Positions 24,494 through 35,506 are shown, counted from the stretch's first letter. The stretch: 64,000 nucleotides of DNA from Pseudomonas sp. GD04019 (GCF_029837695.1 NZ_JAOEEA010000002.1:186001-250000), one strand, 5' to 3'. The notes: generated by a model from the letters alone, not told the origin. Numbers and translations: made by a program.

Positions 24494-24952
24494 GTGTCGA
24501 GCAAGCTGGAACAGTTGCAGGCCATGTTGGCCCCGGTGATCGAATCTCTCGGCTATCAATGCTGGGGAATCGAGTTCATTTCCCAGGGGCGGCATTCCCT
24601 GCTGCGCGTGTACATCGATCATGCCAGCGGCATCTTGATCGAGGATTGCGAGGCGGTCAGCCGGCAGGTCAGCGCCGTGCTGGACGTCGAAGATCCGATC
24701 AGCAGCGAATACACCCTCGAGGTGTCTTCGCCAGGCATGGATCGACCGCTGTTCACCATCGAACAGTTCGCCAAGCATGTTGGCGAGCAGGTGAAGATCA
24801 AGCTGCGCTCGCCCTTCGATGGGCGACGCAATTTCCAGGGCCTCCTTCGCGGTGTGGAGGAGCAGGACGTGGTGGTGCTGGTGGATGACCACGAATTCCT
24901 GTTGCCGATCGATCTGATCGACAAGGCCAACATTATCCCCCGTTTTGACTGA
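24494..24952 (+). CDS. rimP: Ribosome maturation factor RimP
   Basis: 30S assembly factor, 152 residues. GTG start at 24494 with GGAGG 7 bases upstream; residues [20 protein letters not shown] match the family N-terminus. Conserved blocks [32 protein letters not shown] and GRRNFQGLL. The frame is open upstream into the tRNA gene but that part is not coding. First gene of rimP-nusA-infB-rbfA-truB. Confidence 0.95.
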   Translation: MSSKLEQLQAMLAPVIESLGYQCWGIEFISQGRHSLLRVYIDHASGILIEDCEAVSRQVSAVLDVEDPISSEYTLEVSSPGMDRPLFTIEQFAKHVGEQVKIKLRSPFDGRRNFQGLLRGVEEQDVVVLVDDHEFLLPIDLIDKANIIPRFD

Positions 24953-24999
24953 GACGCGGATCCCGCGGATCCAATGGATTGCGAAAGGCGAGGCGTACG

Positions 25000-26481
25000 A
25001 TGAGTAAAGAAGTACTGCTGGTTGTTGAGTCGGTATCCAACGAGAAAGGCGTACCGGCCGATGTGATTTTCGAAGCGCTGGAGCTGGCTCTGGCGACGGC
25101 GACCAAGAAACGTTTCGACGACGAAGTCGAGCTGCGTGTGGCGATTAATCGCCACAATGGCAGCTATGAGACTTTCCGTCGCTGGGAAGTGGTGGCCGAG
25201 GACGATCTGGAAAACCCGTCGGCCCAGCTGACCGTCGAGCAGGCGCAGGAGCGCGAGGCTGGCGCCAAGCTCGGCGATTTTGTCGAGGAGCCGGTCGAGT
25301 CCATCGAGTTCGGCCGTATCGCCGCGCAGACCGCGAAGCAGGTCATCGTGCAGAAAGTGCGCGAGGCCGAGCGTGCCCAAGTGGTCGACGCCTATCGCGA
25401 ACGCGTTGGCGAGATCATCTCCGGCACCGTGAAGAAGGTCACCCGCGACAGCGTGATCGTCGATCTCGGCAACAACGCCGAAGCGCTGCTGGCCCGTGAA
25501 GACATCATCCCGCGCGAGACCTTCCGCGTCGGCGCACGCATGCGTGCCCTGCTCAAGGAAATCCGTACCGAGAACCGCGGTCCGCAACTGATCCTGTCGC
25601 GCACCGCGCCGCAGATGCTGATCGAGCTGTTCACCATCGAAGTGCCGGAAATCGCGGAAGGCCTGATCGAAGTGATGGCCGCCTCCCGTGATCCGGGTTC
25701 GCGCGCCAAGATCGCCGTGCGTTCCAAGGACAAGCGTATCGACCCGCAAGGCGCCTGCATCGGCATGCGTGGTTCGCGTGTCCAGGCCGTCTCCGGTGAG
25801 ATCGGTGGCGAGCGCGTGGACATCGTGCTGTGGGACGAGAACGTCGCCCAGTTCGTGATCAACGCCATGGCTCCGGCCGAAGTGGCGGCGATCATCGTCG
25901 ACGAAGATGCCCACGCCATGGACATCGCCGTCGGTGAAGACAACCTGGCCCAGGCCATCGGTCGTGGTGGCCAGAACGTGCGTCTGGCCAGCCAGCTGAC
26001 CGGCTGGACCCTGAACGTGATGACCGAGGCCGACATCCAGGCCAAGCAGCAGGCCGAGACTGGCGACATCCTGCAGGCCTTCGTCGACGAGCTGGAAGTC
26101 GATGAAGAGCTGGCTCAGGTGCTGGTCGAAGAAGGCTTCACCAGGCTGGAAGAGATTGCCTACGTGCCGATGGAAGAGATGCTCAGCATCGACGGTTTCG
26201 ACGAGGAGATCGTCAACGAGCTGCGCGCTCGTGCCAAGGACCGCCTGCTGACCAAGGCCATCGCCAACGAAGAGAAGCTGGCCGATGCCCAGCCGGCCGA
26301 AGACTTGCTTTCCCTGGAAGGCATGGACAAGACGCTGGCCCAGGAACTGGCGGTGCGTGGCGTAGTTACCCGCGAAGACCTGGCCGAGCAGTCGATCGAC
26401 GACCTGCTCGACATCGACGGCATGCAAGAAGAGCGTGCCGGCAAGCTGATCATGGCCGCCCGAGCCCATTGGTTCGAGTAA
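25000..26481 (+). CDS. nusA: Transcription termination/antitermination factor NusA
   Basis: RNA polymerase-associated factor, 493 residues. N-terminal polymerase-binding domain (about 1-130), S1 domain ([21 protein letters not shown]), KH1/KH2 ([35 protein letters not shown]) and two C-terminal acidic repeats ending in ARAHWFE. ATG at 25000 ([17 protein letters not shown]) is the family start. In E. coli NusA represses its own operon through leader terminators; two such terminators lie upstream here. Confidence 0.97.
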   Translation: MSKEVLLVVESVSNEKGVPADVIFEALELALATATKKRFDDEVELRVAINRHNGSYETFRRWEVVAEDDLENPSAQLTVEQAQEREAGAKLGDFVEEPVESIEFGRIAAQTAKQVIVQKVREAERAQVVDAYRERVGEIISGTVKKVTRDSVIVDLGNNAEALLAREDIIPRETFRVGARMRALLKEIRTENRGPQLILSRTAPQMLIELFTIEVPEIAEGLIEVMAASRDPGSRAKIAVRSKDKRIDPQGACIGMRGSRVQAVSGEIGGERVDIVLWDENVAQFVINAMAPAEVAAIIVDEDAHAMDIAVGEDNLAQAIGRGGQNVRLASQLTGWTLNVMTEADIQAKQQAETGDILQAFVDELEVDEELAQVLVEEGFTRLEEIAYVPMEEMLSIDGFDEEIVNELRARAKDRLLTKAIANEEKLADAQPAEDLLSLEGMDKTLAQELAVRGVVTREDLAEQSIDDLLDIDGMQEERAGKLIMAARAHWFE

Positions 26482-26508
26482 GCGGTTGCGGCCTGAGGAG
26501 AGAGATGC

Positions 26509-29010
26509 ATGACGCAAGTCACGGTGAAAGAACTGGCCCAAGTGGTCGATACACCAGTGGAGCGCCTGCTGCAGCAGATGCGTGAGGCAGGTTTGCCTCA
26601 CACCAGTGCCGAGCAAGTGGTGACCGACAACGAGAAGCAGGCCCTGCTGGCGCACCTGAAAGGCAGCCACGGCGAGAAGCTGGAAGAGCCGCGCAAGATC
26701 ACCCTGCAGCGCAAGACCACCACCACCCTGAAGGTTGCCGGTAGCAAGACCATCAGCGTGGAAGTGCGCAAGAAGAAAACCTACGTCAAGCGCAGTCCGG
26801 CCGAGATCGAGGCCGAGAAGCAGCGTGAGCTGGAAGAGCAGCGCGCCGCCGAAGAAGCTGTCCGCCTGAAGGCCGAGGAAGAGGCTCGCAAGCAGGCCGA
26901 AGCAGCCGCCAGCAAGCCGCAGGAAGCTGCTGCCCCGGCCGCCGCCGAAGCGCCTGTAGACGTTGCCCCGATCGTGGCTGCCGCCGCCGCTGCCGAACCT
27001 GCTGCTGCCGTCGAGCGCAAGAAGGAAGAGCCGCGCCGCGTCGAGAAAGACAAGCCGGCACGCAGCGACGACGACGAGCGTCGCGATCGCAAGCATGCCC
27101 AGCACCGTCCTTCCCTCAAGGAGAAGGAAAAGGCGCCGGCTCCGCGTGTCGCTCAGCGCAGCACCGACGAAGAAGTCGACGATTACCGCCGTCGCGGTGG
27201 TCGGATGAAGCCGAAGAAGCGTAACCAGCACGGGTTCCAGAGCCCGACAGGACCTATTGTGCGCGAAGTAGCGATCGGCGAGACCATTACCGTTGGCGAC
27301 CTGGCTGCCCAGATGTCGGTCAAGGGCGCCGAAGTGGTCAAGTTCATGTTCAAGATGGGCTCCCCGGTGACCATCAACCAGGTCCTGGACCAGGAGACCG
27401 CGCAGCTGGTCGCCGAGGAAATGGGCCACAAGGTCAAGCTGGTCAGCGAGAACGCGCTCGAAGAGCAACTGGCCGAGTCCCTGAAATTCGAAGGCGAGGC
27501 TTTCTCCCGTGCGCCGGTAGTGACCGTGATGGGCCACGTCGACCACGGCAAAACCTCCCTGCTCGACTACATCCGTCGTGCCAAGGTAGCCGCAGGCGAG
27601 GCCGGTGGTATCACCCAGCACATCGGTGCCTACCACGTGGAAACCGACCGCGGCATGGTCACCTTCCTCGATACCCCGGGCCACGCTGCGTTCACCGCGA
27701 TGCGTGCCCGCGGTGCCAAGGCCACCGACATCGTCATTCTGGTCGTCGCGGCCGATGACGGCGTGATGCCGCAGACCCAGGAAGCCGTGCAGCACGCGAA
27801 AGCGGCTGGCGTACCGATCGTGGTCGCGATCAACAAGATGGACAAGCCGGATGCCAATCCGGACAACATCAAGAACGGCCTGGCCGCGCTGGATGTGATT
27901 CCGGAAGAGTGGGGCGGCGATGCTCCGTTCGTAGGTGTTTCGGCGAAGGCCGGTACCGGGGTCGACGAGCTGCTCGAAGCCGTGCTGCTGCAGGCCGAGG
28001 TTCTCGAACTGAAAGCTACCCCGTCGGCTCCTGGCCGTGGTGTGGTGGTCGAATCGCGTCTGGACAAGGGCCGTGGCCCGGTGGCCACCGTGCTGGTCCA
28101 GGACGGTACCCTGCGTCAGGGCGACATGGTCCTGTGCGGTGTCAACTATGGCCGCATCCGTGCCATGCTCGACGAGAACGGCCAGCCGATCAAGGAAGCC
28201 GGCCCGTCGATTCCGGTCGAGATTCTCGGCCTGGACGGCACCCCGGACGCCGGTGACGACCTGACCGTGGTGGCGGACGAGAAGAAGGCCCGCGAAGTCG
28301 CTCTGTTCCGCCAGGGCAAGTTCCGCGAAGTGAAGCTGGCCCGTGCTCACGCCGGCAAGCTGGAAAACATCTTCGAGAACATGGGCCAGGAAGAGAAGAA
28401 GACGCTCAACATCGTCCTCAAGTCCGACGTCCGTGGCTCCCTCGAAGCGCTGCAAGGCTCGCTCAGCGGCCTGGGCAACGACGAAGTGCAGGTTCGCGTG
28501 GTCGGCGGCGGCGTCGGTGGTATCACCGAGTCCGATGCCAACTTGGCGCTGGCGTCCAACGCGGTGCTGTTCGGCTTCAACGTGCGTGCCGATGCCGGTG
28601 CGCGCAAGATCGTCGAGGCCGAAGGCCTGGACATGCGTTACTACAACGTGATCTACGACATCATCGAAGACGTCAAGAAAGCCCTGACCGGTATGCTCGG
28701 CAGCGATGTTCGCGAGAACATCCTGGGTACCGCCGAAGTGCGTGACGTGTTCCGTTCGCCGAAGTTCGGCGCCGTCGCTGGCTGCATGGTCATCGAGGGT
28801 ACCGTCTATCGCAACCGTCCGATCCGCGTACTGCGCGAAGACGTGGTGATCTTCGAAGGCGAACTGGAATCCCTGCGTCGCTTCAAGGACGACGTCGCCG
28901 AAGTGCGTAACGGCATGGAGTGCGGTATCGGCGTGAAGAGCTACAACGACGTCAAGGTCGGGGACAAGATCGAAGTGTTCGAGAAGGTCCAGGTGGCTCG
29001 TACCCTGTAA
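26509..29010 (+). CDS. infB: Translation initiation factor IF-2
   Basis: GTPase that delivers fMet-tRNA to the 30S subunit. 833 residues. N-terminal IF2N domains, a low-complexity Ala/Glu/Lys/Arg linker (about 100-220), G domain with [17 protein letters not shown] and NKMDKP, then the C-terminal domains binding initiator tRNA. Internal starts giving shorter isoforms, as in E. coli, cannot be judged here. 27 bases after nusA. Its substrate tRNA-fMet is encoded at the head of the same cluster. Confidence 0.97.
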   Translation: MTQVTVKELAQVVDTPVERLLQQMREAGLPHTSAEQVVTDNEKQALLAHLKGSHGEKLEEPRKITLQRKTTTTLKVAGSKTISVEVRKKKTYVKRSPAEIEAEKQRELEEQRAAEEAVRLKAEEEARKQAEAAASKPQEAAAPAAAEAPVDVAPIVAAAAAAEPAAAVERKKEEPRRVEKDKPARSDDDERRDRKHAQHRPSLKEKEKAPAPRVAQRSTDEEVDDYRRRGGRMKPKKRNQHGFQSPTGPIVREVAIGETITVGDLAAQMSVKGAEVVKFMFKMGSPVTINQVLDQETAQLVAEEMGHKVKLVSENALEEQLAESLKFEGEAFSRAPVVTVMGHVDHGKTSLLDYIRRAKVAAGEAGGITQHIGAYHVETDRGMVTFLDTPGHAAFTAMRARGAKATDIVILVVAADDGVMPQTQEAVQHAKAAGVPIVVAINKMDKPDANPDNIKNGLAALDVIPEEWGGDAPFVGVSAKAGTGVDELLEAVLLQAEVLELKATPSAPGRGVVVESRLDKGRGPVATVLVQDGTLRQGDMVLCGVNYGRIRAMLDENGQPIKEAGPSIPVEILGLDGTPDAGDDLTVVADEKKAREVALFRQGKFREVKLARAHAGKLENIFENMGQEEKKTLNIVLKSDVRGSLEALQGSLSGLGNDEVQVRVVGGGVGGITESDANLALASNAVLFGFNVRADAGARKIVEAEGLDMRYYNVIYDIIEDVKKALTGMLGSDVRENILGTAEVRDVFRSPKFGAVAGCMVIEGTVYRNRPIRVLREDVVIFEGELESLRRFKDDVAEVRNGMECGIGVKSYNDVKVGDKIEVFEKVQVARTL

Positions 29011-29030
29011 GGGACGGCCCGCAACACCGG

Positions 29031-29062
29031 ACGCCCGGCCCCGCATCAGCGCGGCCGGGCGT
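29031..29062 (+). terminator. Large GC-rich hairpin between infB and rbfA
   Basis: Ten-base arms ACGCCCGGCC and GGCCGGGCGT with a 12-base loop; only TTT follows. Probably an mRNA processing or partial termination site inside the operon. Confidence 0.5.
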
Positions 29063-29110
29063 TTGCCGCTTGTGAACCCGCTGGCAGTGTCGCGGGTGAG
29101 GTAGGAAGAA

Positions 29111-29488
29111 ATGGCAAAAGTGTATAGCCGTACCCAGCGTATCGGCGATCAGATCCAGCGCGAGCTGGCGCAGATGATTCCGCGCGAGGTCAAGGACCCG
29201 CGTCTGGGCTTCGTCACCATCACCGCCGTCGACGTCAGTCGCGATGTCGGCCACGCCAAGGTGTTCATCACCGTGATGGGCGAGAACGATGCGGAGAAGA
29301 TCAAGCAGAACGTGCGTGTGCTCAATGACGCTGCCGGTTACCTGCGCATGCTGCTGGGCAAGGCGATGAAGCTGCGCAGCGTGCCGCAGCTGCATTTCCA
29401 CTATGACGAGAGCATCTCTCGTGGTACGCACCTGTCGGCGCTGATCGATCGTGCGGTGTCCGAAGACAGCAAGCATCAGGACGACTGA
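29111..29488 (+). CDS. rbfA: Ribosome-binding factor A
   Basis: Late 30S maturation and cold-adaptation factor, 125 residues. KH-like fold with [42 protein letters not shown] and [14 protein letters not shown]. Start preceded by GAGGTAGGA. Two bases separate it from truB. Confidence 0.96.
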   Translation: MAKVYSRTQRIGDQIQRELAQMIPREVKDPRLGFVTITAVDVSRDVGHAKVFITVMGENDAEKIKQNVRVLNDAAGYLRMLLGKAMKLRSVPQLHFHYDESISRGTHLSALIDRAVSEDSKHQDD

Positions 29489-29490
29489 GC

Positions 29491-30411
29491 GTGGCCCAGG
29501 TGAAACGTATCCGCCGCAATGTCAGTGGCATCCTGATCCTCGACAAGCCGCATGGCATGAGCTCCAACCAGGCCCTGCAGAAGGTGCGCTGGCTGCTCAA
29601 TGCCGAGAAGGCCGGTCACACCGGCAGTCTCGATCCACTGGCCACCGGCGTGCTGCCGCTGTGCTTCGGCGAGGCCACCAAGTTCTCCCAGTATCTGCTG
29701 GATGCCGACAAGGGCTACGAGACCCTGGCGCAGCTCGGCGTGACCACCACCACCGGCGATGCCGAGGGGGACGTGCTCGAGCGTCGCGAGGTGACCGTCG
29801 GTCGGGATGACGTGGAGGCACAGCTGCCGCGTTTCCGTGGTGAAATCAAACAGATACCGCCGATGTACTCCGCCCTGAAGAAGGATGGCCAACCGCTGTA
29901 CAAGCTGGCGCGTGCCGGCGAGGTAGTGGAGCGCGAAGCGCGATCTGTTACTATCGCGCGCTTGGATTTGCTGGCCCTGGATAATGCGCAGTTGCGCCTG
30001 TCCGTGGCCTGCAGCAAAGGCACCTATATCCGCACCCTGGTGGAGGATCTAGGTCGCGAGCTGGGCTGTGGTGCCCACGTAGCCGAGTTGCGGCGCACCC
30101 AGGCCGGGCCGTTCAGCCTGGCGCAGACGGTGACGCTGGCAGAGCTGGAGCGGGTACACGCGGAAGGCGGCAACGAGGCACTGGATCGCTTCCTGCTGCC
30201 ATCGGACAGCGGCCTGGAGCACTGGCCACTGCTGCAGTTCAGCGAGCACAGCGCCTATTACTGGCTGCATGGCCAGCCGGTACGCGCTCCGGAAGCGCCG
30301 AAGTTCGGCATGGTCCGGGTGCAGGATCACAATGGTCGCTTCATCGGTATCGGTGAAGTGAGCGAAGACGGGCGCATCGCGCCGAAACGATTGATCTCTA
30401 CCGCTACTTGA
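29491..30411 (+). CDS. truB: tRNA pseudouridine-55 synthase
   Basis: Makes the T-loop pseudouridine of tRNAs. 306 residues from a GTG start, two bases after rbfA. Motif [13 protein letters not shown], catalytic Asp48 in [11 protein letters not shown], motif [27 protein letters not shown], and a C-terminal PUA-like segment ([18 protein letters not shown]). Last gene before the rpsO leader. Confidence 0.96.
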   Translation: MAQVKRIRRNVSGILILDKPHGMSSNQALQKVRWLLNAEKAGHTGSLDPLATGVLPLCFGEATKFSQYLLDADKGYETLAQLGVTTTTGDAEGDVLERREVTVGRDDVEAQLPRFRGEIKQIPPMYSALKKDGQPLYKLARAGEVVEREARSVTIARLDLLALDNAQLRLSVACSKGTYIRTLVEDLGRELGCGAHVAELRRTQAGPFSLAQTVTLAELERVHAEGGNEALDRFLLPSDSGLEHWPLLQFSEHSAYYWLHGQPVRAPEAPKFGMVRVQDHNGRFIGIGEVSEDGRIAPKRLISTAT

Positions 30412-30585
30412 TGCCGGTAGACGCTCCGGGCTCCGGCCCAGGGCAACTGATTCGGTCAAATGACCGGAACCGCGGGCGGACTCGTTCACTCGCGGCCAAG
30501 AGGGTGGCTGTCAACAGGCGCGGTCATTCCTCTATTTAAAACACGGGAGTCGCTCCCGGCCTGTTCACTCTAGGAGCCCATTACC
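30412..30585 (+). promoter_or_regulatory. rpsO leader with several small hairpins
   Basis: 174 bases without a gene. Visible: CGGTCAAATGACCG, a CCGCG/CGCGG arm pair, an AT-rich ATTTAAAAC stretch that could be a -10 region, and CGGGAG-TCG-CTCCCG (30544-30558) about 27 bases before the rpsO ATG. In E. coli S15 represses its own mRNA through leader structure; similar control is plausible. Confidence 0.45.
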
Positions 30586-30855
30586 ATGGCACTGAGCGTT
30601 GAAGAAAAAGCCCAGATCGTTAACGACTACAAGCAAGCTGAAGGCGATACCGGTTCTCCGGAAGTGCAGGTTGCCCTGCTGACCGCCAACATCAACAAGC
30701 TGCAGGACCACTTCAAGGCCAACGGCAAAGACCACCACTCGCGTCGTGGTCTGATCCGCATGGTTAACCAGCGCCGCAAGCTGCTGGACTACCTGAAGGG
30801 TAAGGACACCAGTCGTTACAGCGCCCTGATCGGTCGCCTGGGTCTGCGTCGCTAA
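30586..30855 (+). CDS. rpsO: 30S ribosomal protein S15
   Basis: 89 residues, exact family length. Four-helix protein binding 16S rRNA central domain: [42 protein letters not shown], and [16 protein letters not shown] near the C-terminus. AGGAG lies upstream. Followed by pnp, the order found in E. coli. Confidence 0.98.
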   Translation: MALSVEEKAQIVNDYKQAEGDTGSPEVQVALLTANINKLQDHFKANGKDHHSRRGLIRMVNQRRKLLDYLKGKDTSRYSALIGRLGLRR

Positions 30856-30872
30856 GACGTACACCTGAAGTG

Positions 30873-30938
30873 AGAAGCTGGAAGCTCGGAGTTGCAGGAC
30901 GGTTGATACCGGCCCGTGGCTTCGGCCTTCCAGCTTCT
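30873..30938 (+). repeat. Inverted repeat in the rpsO-pnp spacer
   Basis: Perfect 12-bp arms AGAAGCTGGAAG (30873-30884) and CTTCCAGCTTCT (30927-30938) with a 42-base loop. In E. coli the equivalent spacer holds the RNase III hairpin through which PNPase represses itself. The arm sequence also looks like a dispersed Pseudomonas palindrome. Confidence 0.65.
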
Positions 30939-31071
30939 GGCTTTCTACAGAACGGAATTTGAAACCCGTTCAAAAACCGGTTCCGCCGAGCCGAGTTCTG
31001 AACAGGTTTCAGGGGCAGCAGGCCCCTGTTGCAGCAGTTTCCCCCAAGGCAACAAAGAGAAGGAAAATACC

Positions 31072-33177
31072 GTGACTCCGGTTATTAAAAAGTTCCAGTT
31101 CGGTCAGTCGACCGTCACCCTCGAAACCGGGCGCATTGCCCGTCAGGCCTCCGGTGCCGTTCTGGTTACCGTGGACAACGATGTCAGCGTGCTGTGCACC
31201 GTGGTTGGCGCCAAGCAAGCCGACCCGGGCAAGGGCTTCTTCCCGCTGTCCGTGCACTACCAGGAAAAAACCTACGCTGCCGGCAAGATCCCTGGCGGCT
31301 TCTTCAAGCGTGAAGCGCGTCCTTCCGAGAAAGAGACCCTGACCTCGCGCCTGATCGACCGTCCGATCCGCCCGCTGTTCCCGGAAGGCTTCCTCAACGA
31401 AGTGCAGGTCATCTGCACCGTGGTCTCCACCAGCAAGAAGACCGATCCGGACATCGCCGCGATGATCGGCACCTCGGCCGCCCTGGCTATCTCCGGCATT
31501 CCGTTCGACGGCCCGATCGGCGCCGCGCGCGTGGCCTTCCACCCGGAAACCGGCTATCTGCTGAACCCGACCTACGAGCAGCTCAAGGCTTCCAGCCTGG
31601 ACATGGTTGTGGCCGGTACCAAAGACGCCGTGCTGATGGTTGAATCCGAAGCCAAAGAGCTGACCGAAGACCAGATGCTGGGCGCCGTACTGTTCGCCCA
31701 TGACGAGTTCCAGGCCGTGATCAAGGCCGTTGGCGAACTGGCTGCCGAAACCGGCAAACCGCGCTGGAACTGGACTGCCCCGGCCGAGAACACCGCTCTG
31801 CTCAGCGCCATCAAGGCCGAGTTCGGCGAGGCCATCTCCCAGGCCTACACCATCACCATCAAACAGGACCGCTACAACCGTCTGGACGAGCTGCGCGACC
31901 AGGTCGTTGCCAAGTTCTCCGGCGAAGAGGGCCAGCCGTCCTCCGGCGAAGTCAAAGACGCCTTCGGTCTGATCGAATACCGCACCGTGCGCGAGAACAT
32001 CGTCAACGGCAAACCGCGTATCGACGGTCGCGACACCCGCACCGTGCGTGGCCTGAACATCGAAGTCGGCGTGCTCGACAAGACTCACGGTTCGGCCCTG
32101 TTCACCCGTGGCGAAACCCAGGCCCTGGTGGTTGCCACCCTCGGCACCGCTCGTGACGCGCAGCTGCTCGATACCCTGGAAGGCGAGAAGAAAGACCCCT
32201 TCATGCTGCACTACAACTTCCCGCCGTACTCGGTCGGCGAGTGTGGTCGCATGGGCGCCACCGGCCGCCGCGAAATCGGCCACGGTCGTCTGGCCCGCCG
32301 TGGCGTCGCCGCCATGCTGCCGGCTGCCGACGAGTTCCCGTACACCATCCGTATCGTCTCGGAAATCACCGAGTCCAACGGTTCGTCCTCCATGGCTTCG
32401 GTCTGCGGCGCTTCCCTGGCCCTGATGGACGCCGGCGTGCCGATGAAGGCCCCGGTTGCCGGTATCGCCATGGGTCTGGTCAAGGAAGGCGACAAGTTCG
32501 CCGTACTGACCGACATCCTCGGTGACGAAGACCACCTGGGCGACATGGACTTCAAGGTGGCCGGTACCGCCAATGGCGTGACCGCACTGCAGATGGACAT
32601 CAAGATCCAGGGCATCACCGAAGAGATCATGGAGATCGCCCTGAACCAGGCCCTGGAAGCGCGCCTGAACATTCTCGGCCAGATGAACCAGGTCATCGCC
32701 CAGTCGCGCACCGAGCTGTCGGCCAACGCCCCGACCATGCTGGCGATGAAGATCGATCAGGACAAGATCCGCGACGTCATCGGCAAGGGTGGCGCCACCA
32801 TCCGCGCTATCTGCGAAGAGACCAAGGCCTCGATCGACATCGAAGACGACGGCTCGATCAAGATCTTCGGCGAAACCAAGGAAGCGGCCGAGGCTGCGCG
32901 TCAGCGCGTTCTGGGCATCACCGCGGAAGCCGAGATCGGCAAGATCTACGTCGGCAAGGTCGAACGCATCGTTGACTTCGGCGCCTTCGTCAACATCCTG
33001 CCGGGCAAGGACGGTCTGGTGCACATCTCCATGCTGAGCGACGCTCGCGTGGAGAAGGTCACCGACGTACTGAAGGAAGGCCAGGAAGTCGAAGTGCTGG
33101 TACTGGACGTGGACAACCGCGGCCGCATCAAGCTGTCCATCAAGGACGTTGCTGCTGCCAAGGCTTCGGGCGTTTAA
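31072..33177 (+). CDS. pnp: Polynucleotide phosphorylase
   Basis: 3'-5' phosphorolytic exonuclease of the degradosome, 701 residues. GTG start at 31072 ([20 protein letters not shown]) with AAGGA 9 bases upstream; the open frame continues 52 codons into the leader but is not family-like. Two RNase PH domains (active-site block around [20 protein letters not shown]), KH domain ([17 protein letters not shown]) and S1 domain ([21 protein letters not shown]) near the C-terminus. Strong terminator follows. Confidence 0.98.
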   Translation: MTPVIKKFQFGQSTVTLETGRIARQASGAVLVTVDNDVSVLCTVVGAKQADPGKGFFPLSVHYQEKTYAAGKIPGGFFKREARPSEKETLTSRLIDRPIRPLFPEGFLNEVQVICTVVSTSKKTDPDIAAMIGTSAALAISGIPFDGPIGAARVAFHPETGYLLNPTYEQLKASSLDMVVAGTKDAVLMVESEAKELTEDQMLGAVLFAHDEFQAVIKAVGELAAETGKPRWNWTAPAENTALLSAIKAEFGEAISQAYTITIKQDRYNRLDELRDQVVAKFSGEEGQPSSGEVKDAFGLIEYRTVRENIVNGKPRIDGRDTRTVRGLNIEVGVLDKTHGSALFTRGETQALVVATLGTARDAQLLDTLEGEKKDPFMLHYNFPPYSVGECGRMGATGRREIGHGRLARRGVAAMLPAADEFPYTIRIVSEITESNGSSSMASVCGASLALMDAGVPMKAPVAGIAMGLVKEGDKFAVLTDILGDEDHLGDMDFKVAGTANGVTALQMDIKIQGITEEIMEIALNQALEARLNILGQMNQVIAQSRTELSANAPTMLAMKIDQDKIRDVIGKGGATIRAICEETKASIDIEDDGSIKIFGETKEAAEAARQRVLGITAEAEIGKIYVGKVERIVDFGAFVNILPGKDGLVHISMLSDARVEKVTDVLKEGQEVEVLVLDVDNRGRIKLSIKDVAAAKASGV

Positions 33178-33200
33178 GTCCAAGTCAGGCGGTAAACAAG

Positions 33201-33228
33201 GAGGGCCCCTAGCGGGCCCTCTTTTTTT
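33201..33228 (+). terminator. Intrinsic terminator after pnp
   Basis: GAGGGCCC-CTAGC-GGGCCCTC followed by T7. Closes the large rimP-pnp cluster. Confidence 0.93.
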
Positions 33229-33285
33229 GCCCGCGATTTGCCCCGACAATGGCGCTTTGCGCAGTACCAACAAGGACGTCTGGCG

Positions 33286-34701
33286 ATGGAAATCACTCAC
33301 TGCCGCTATCACCCCGCCCAGCCCGCCACCTGGTATTGCCCACCCTGCCAGCGTGACTATGGCGATTGCTGCGTGCCGCTGAATGCCGACGCGCCGGAGC
33401 TGGAGCCGCAGTGTGCGCTGTGCGGCGGCAAGCTGCGCTTCCTGGGGGCGGCCAACACCGCGCAGCCGTTCTGGCAGCGCATTCCCGCATTCTTCCGCTA
33501 TGGCCTGCAGCCGGGGCCGTTGGCCTTTGCCGCCGCGCTATGCCTGGCCAGCCTGTTCATGCCGGCCTGGAAGCTGCTGTGGCTGGCCCTGTTCTGCGTG
33601 GCCACCAAGTACCTGCAGAGCGTGATCGAGAGCGCCAGTCAGGGCACGCGCGAGGCGCCGACACTGCTCAGCGCCTTCGATGGCGAAGGCTTCAGCCTGT
33701 TCTGGCGCGTGCTGGTGATTTTCTTCCTGTCCTTCGCCGTGGTCTGGCTGGCGGCGGATTTCGACAGTGAGGCGCTGTTCTGGGCTGCCACCCTGGGCGT
33801 GCAGTTGCTGATCCCGGCCAGCCTGATCCGCCTGGCGCTGGACAAGACCCTGGGGGCCGCACTGAGCCCCGATCAGGTCGGCTCGGTGATCCAGGCCATG
33901 GGCTGGCGCTATCTGATTCTCTGGGTGTTCCTGTTCATCCTCTGGCAGTCGCCGGATTGGGTCATCTACATGCTGTCCAAGGGCTTGCCGGAGGTGGTAC
34001 TGATCCCCGTCGCGGCGCTGCTGTTTGGTTATTTCAGCGTGGTGATGTGCGCCATGATGGGCTACGCCGTGTTCCAGTATCAGGGCGCCCTGGGTTACGT
34101 GGCGGTGGATGACGAGGCGTCGAGCGGCTTTCCCGCCGAGGAGTACCGGCGCCGCCGGGCTCTCGCCGATGCCGAGGTGCGATTGAAGGAAGGGCAGAGT
34201 GGCCATGCCCTGGAGGTGCTGGCCAAGGCGCTGGACGTGGCGCCCAATGACCTCAAGCTCAACGAGCGCTTCCATCAGCTGCTGTTCGGTCTCGATGCGC
34301 GCGAGCGCTGCCTGCGCCATTTGGCGCATTACCTGCCGCTGGCGGCACGCCTCAACCCGCCTCAGGCTGCCACGGCGCTGCTGAATGCCCGGCAGCTTAA
34401 GCCCGACTATCTGCCGGACGATGCCCAGGTCTGCGAGCGCGTGGCGGAGGCTCTGCTACAGCGGCACAAGACCCGCGAAGGGCTGAGCCTGCTGCGCAAT
34501 CTGCATCAGCGCTTCCCAGATTATCCGCATATCCCGCGGGCCTATCTGTTGGCCGCGCGTGGCTTTGCCGAGGGGCTGGGGCAGCTGGAGCCGGCGCAGA
34601 AACTGCTCGGCTTTATTCGTGCCCGCTATCCGCAATCACCCTTGCTGGGAGAGGTGGCCGGCCTGGAGGCGATCATCGCCCAGCTGTCGGCACGGGCCTG
34701 A
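33286..34701 (+). CDS. Zinc-ribbon / multi-pass membrane / TPR protein of unknown function
   Basis: 471 residues; I do not recognise a named family. Three regions: an N-terminal cysteine-rich module resembling a B-box (Cys6, His9, Cys18, Cys21, Cys28, Cys29) plus a second pair Cys43/Cys46 in CALCGG; about five hydrophobic segments between residues 70 and 270; and a C-terminal cytosolic helical region from about 285 with TPR-like repeats (AEVRLKEGQSGHALEVLAKA, AEALLQRHKTREGLSLLRNL). Start at 33286 has AAGGA 9 bases upstream. It stands alone after the pnp terminator. Possibly a membrane scaffold; function unknown. Confidence 0.85.
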   Translation: MEITHCRYHPAQPATWYCPPCQRDYGDCCVPLNADAPELEPQCALCGGKLRFLGAANTAQPFWQRIPAFFRYGLQPGPLAFAAALCLASLFMPAWKLLWLALFCVATKYLQSVIESASQGTREAPTLLSAFDGEGFSLFWRVLVIFFLSFAVVWLAADFDSEALFWAATLGVQLLIPASLIRLALDKTLGAALSPDQVGSVIQAMGWRYLILWVFLFILWQSPDWVIYMLSKGLPEVVLIPVAALLFGYFSVVMCAMMGYAVFQYQGALGYVAVDDEASSGFPAEEYRRRRALADAEVRLKEGQSGHALEVLAKALDVAPNDLKLNERFHQLLFGLDARERCLRHLAHYLPLAARLNPPQAATALLNARQLKPDYLPDDAQVCERVAEALLQRHKTREGLSLLRNLHQRFPDYPHIPRAYLLAARGFAEGLGQLEPAQKLLGFIRARYPQSPLLGEVAGLEAIIAQLSARA

Positions 34702-34820
34702 CGCCAGGTATTGCAATCTGCACGGTCAATTCTTGCGGTTTCGGCATTTTGCATGCCCACGTTTGGCTTGTTGTTTCTTTAACTCTATGAAAAATAAAGA
34801 TTTTTACTGATTTAAAAAGC

Positions 34821-34835
34821 TGGCATAGCGCTTGC
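34821..34835 (+). promoter_or_regulatory. Sigma-54 promoter of the BON-domain gene
   Basis: TGGCATAGCGCTTGC has GG and GC exactly 12 bases apart and matches the -24/-12 consensus (TGGCAY...TTGC). Predicted start near 34847. The 5' leader holds a GCAGCC/GGCTGC hairpin (34855-34873), and CTACTCCTG (34841-34849) is complementary to CAGGAGTAG (34892-34900), which contains the ribosome-binding site. Confidence 0.8.
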
Positions 34836-34906
34836 GATATCTACTCCTGCAAGCGCAGCCAGGAGTTGGCTGCGAACACTTCCGAAGCAATCAGGAGTAG
34901 ATCGCT

Positions 34907-35260
34907 ATGAAACAGCCTTTCAACAAGTGGACCCTTGCCGCTCTTACTGCCGCTGTCATGGGCATGCCGCTGAGCAATGCGGCTTTCGCCGACGAACCTC
35001 TGCAGCTGGCCGCCAGTGAAACCGTCAACGAGGCGGAAGAAGCGGTTACCGATACCTGGATCACCAGCAAGGTGAAAGCCAGCTTCCTGGCCGACGACAG
35101 CATCAGCGGCCTGGATATCAAGGTGGAAACCAACGAAGGCGTGGTCTCGCTGTCCGGTGTGGTACCGACCGACGCCGAGCGTGATCTGGCGGTGGAAAAA
35201 GCCAAGGCGATCAAGGGCGTGACTTCCGTTTCCGCCGATGGCCTGAAATCCACCGAGTAA
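34907..35260 (+). CDS. Periplasmic BON-domain protein
   Basis: 117 residues. Signal peptide ending near residue 29 (AAFA-DEPL), then one BON domain (DTWITSKVKASFLADDSISG, IKVETNEGVVSLSGVVPTD, AKAIKGVTSVSADG), a lipid-binding fold related to OsmY. AGGAG is 9 bases before the ATG. A sigma-54 promoter lies upstream and a CsbD gene 48 bases downstream, an order conserved in Pseudomonas and linked to envelope or osmotic stress. Confidence 0.9.
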   Translation: MKQPFNKWTLAALTAAVMGMPLSNAAFADEPLQLAASETVNEAEEAVTDTWITSKVKASFLADDSISGLDIKVETNEGVVSLSGVVPTDAERDLAVEKAKAIKGVTSVSADGLKSTE

Positions 35261-35308
35261 TCCGCAGCGCTGCCGGCATGCCGGCAGCACGCCAAGGGAG
35301 GAAGCGCC

Positions 35309-35506
35309 ATGAACTCCGATGTGATCAAAGGCAAATGGAAACAGCTCTCCGGCCGCATTCAGGAGCGCTGGGGCAATTTGACCAACGACGACCTGGATAT
35401 TGTCGAAGGTCATAGCGAGTATCTGGAAGGCAAGCTGCAGGAGCGTTACGGCTGGACCAAGGAACGGGCGCAACAGGAAGTGCGCGACTTCAGCAGTAAG
35501 CTGTAG
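35309..35506 (+). CDS. CsbD family stress protein
   Basis: 65-residue hydrophilic protein. Typical CsbD pattern [57 protein letters not shown]. Start preceded by GGGAGGA. Abundant general-stress proteins of unknown mechanism; probably cotranscribed with the BON gene. Followed by a strong bidirectional terminator. Confidence 0.93.
   Translation: MNSDVIKGKWKQLSGRIQERWGNLTNDDLDIVEGHSEYLEGKLQERYGWTKERAQQEVRDFSSKL

Noticed and set aside
24619..29046. 1475-codon open frame antisense to rimP, nusA and infB
   Set aside because: Same GC artefact; the sense strand holds three complete conserved genes.
30916..31071. Upstream extension of the pnp frame
   Set aside because: Covers the inverted-repeat leader and lacks family similarity.
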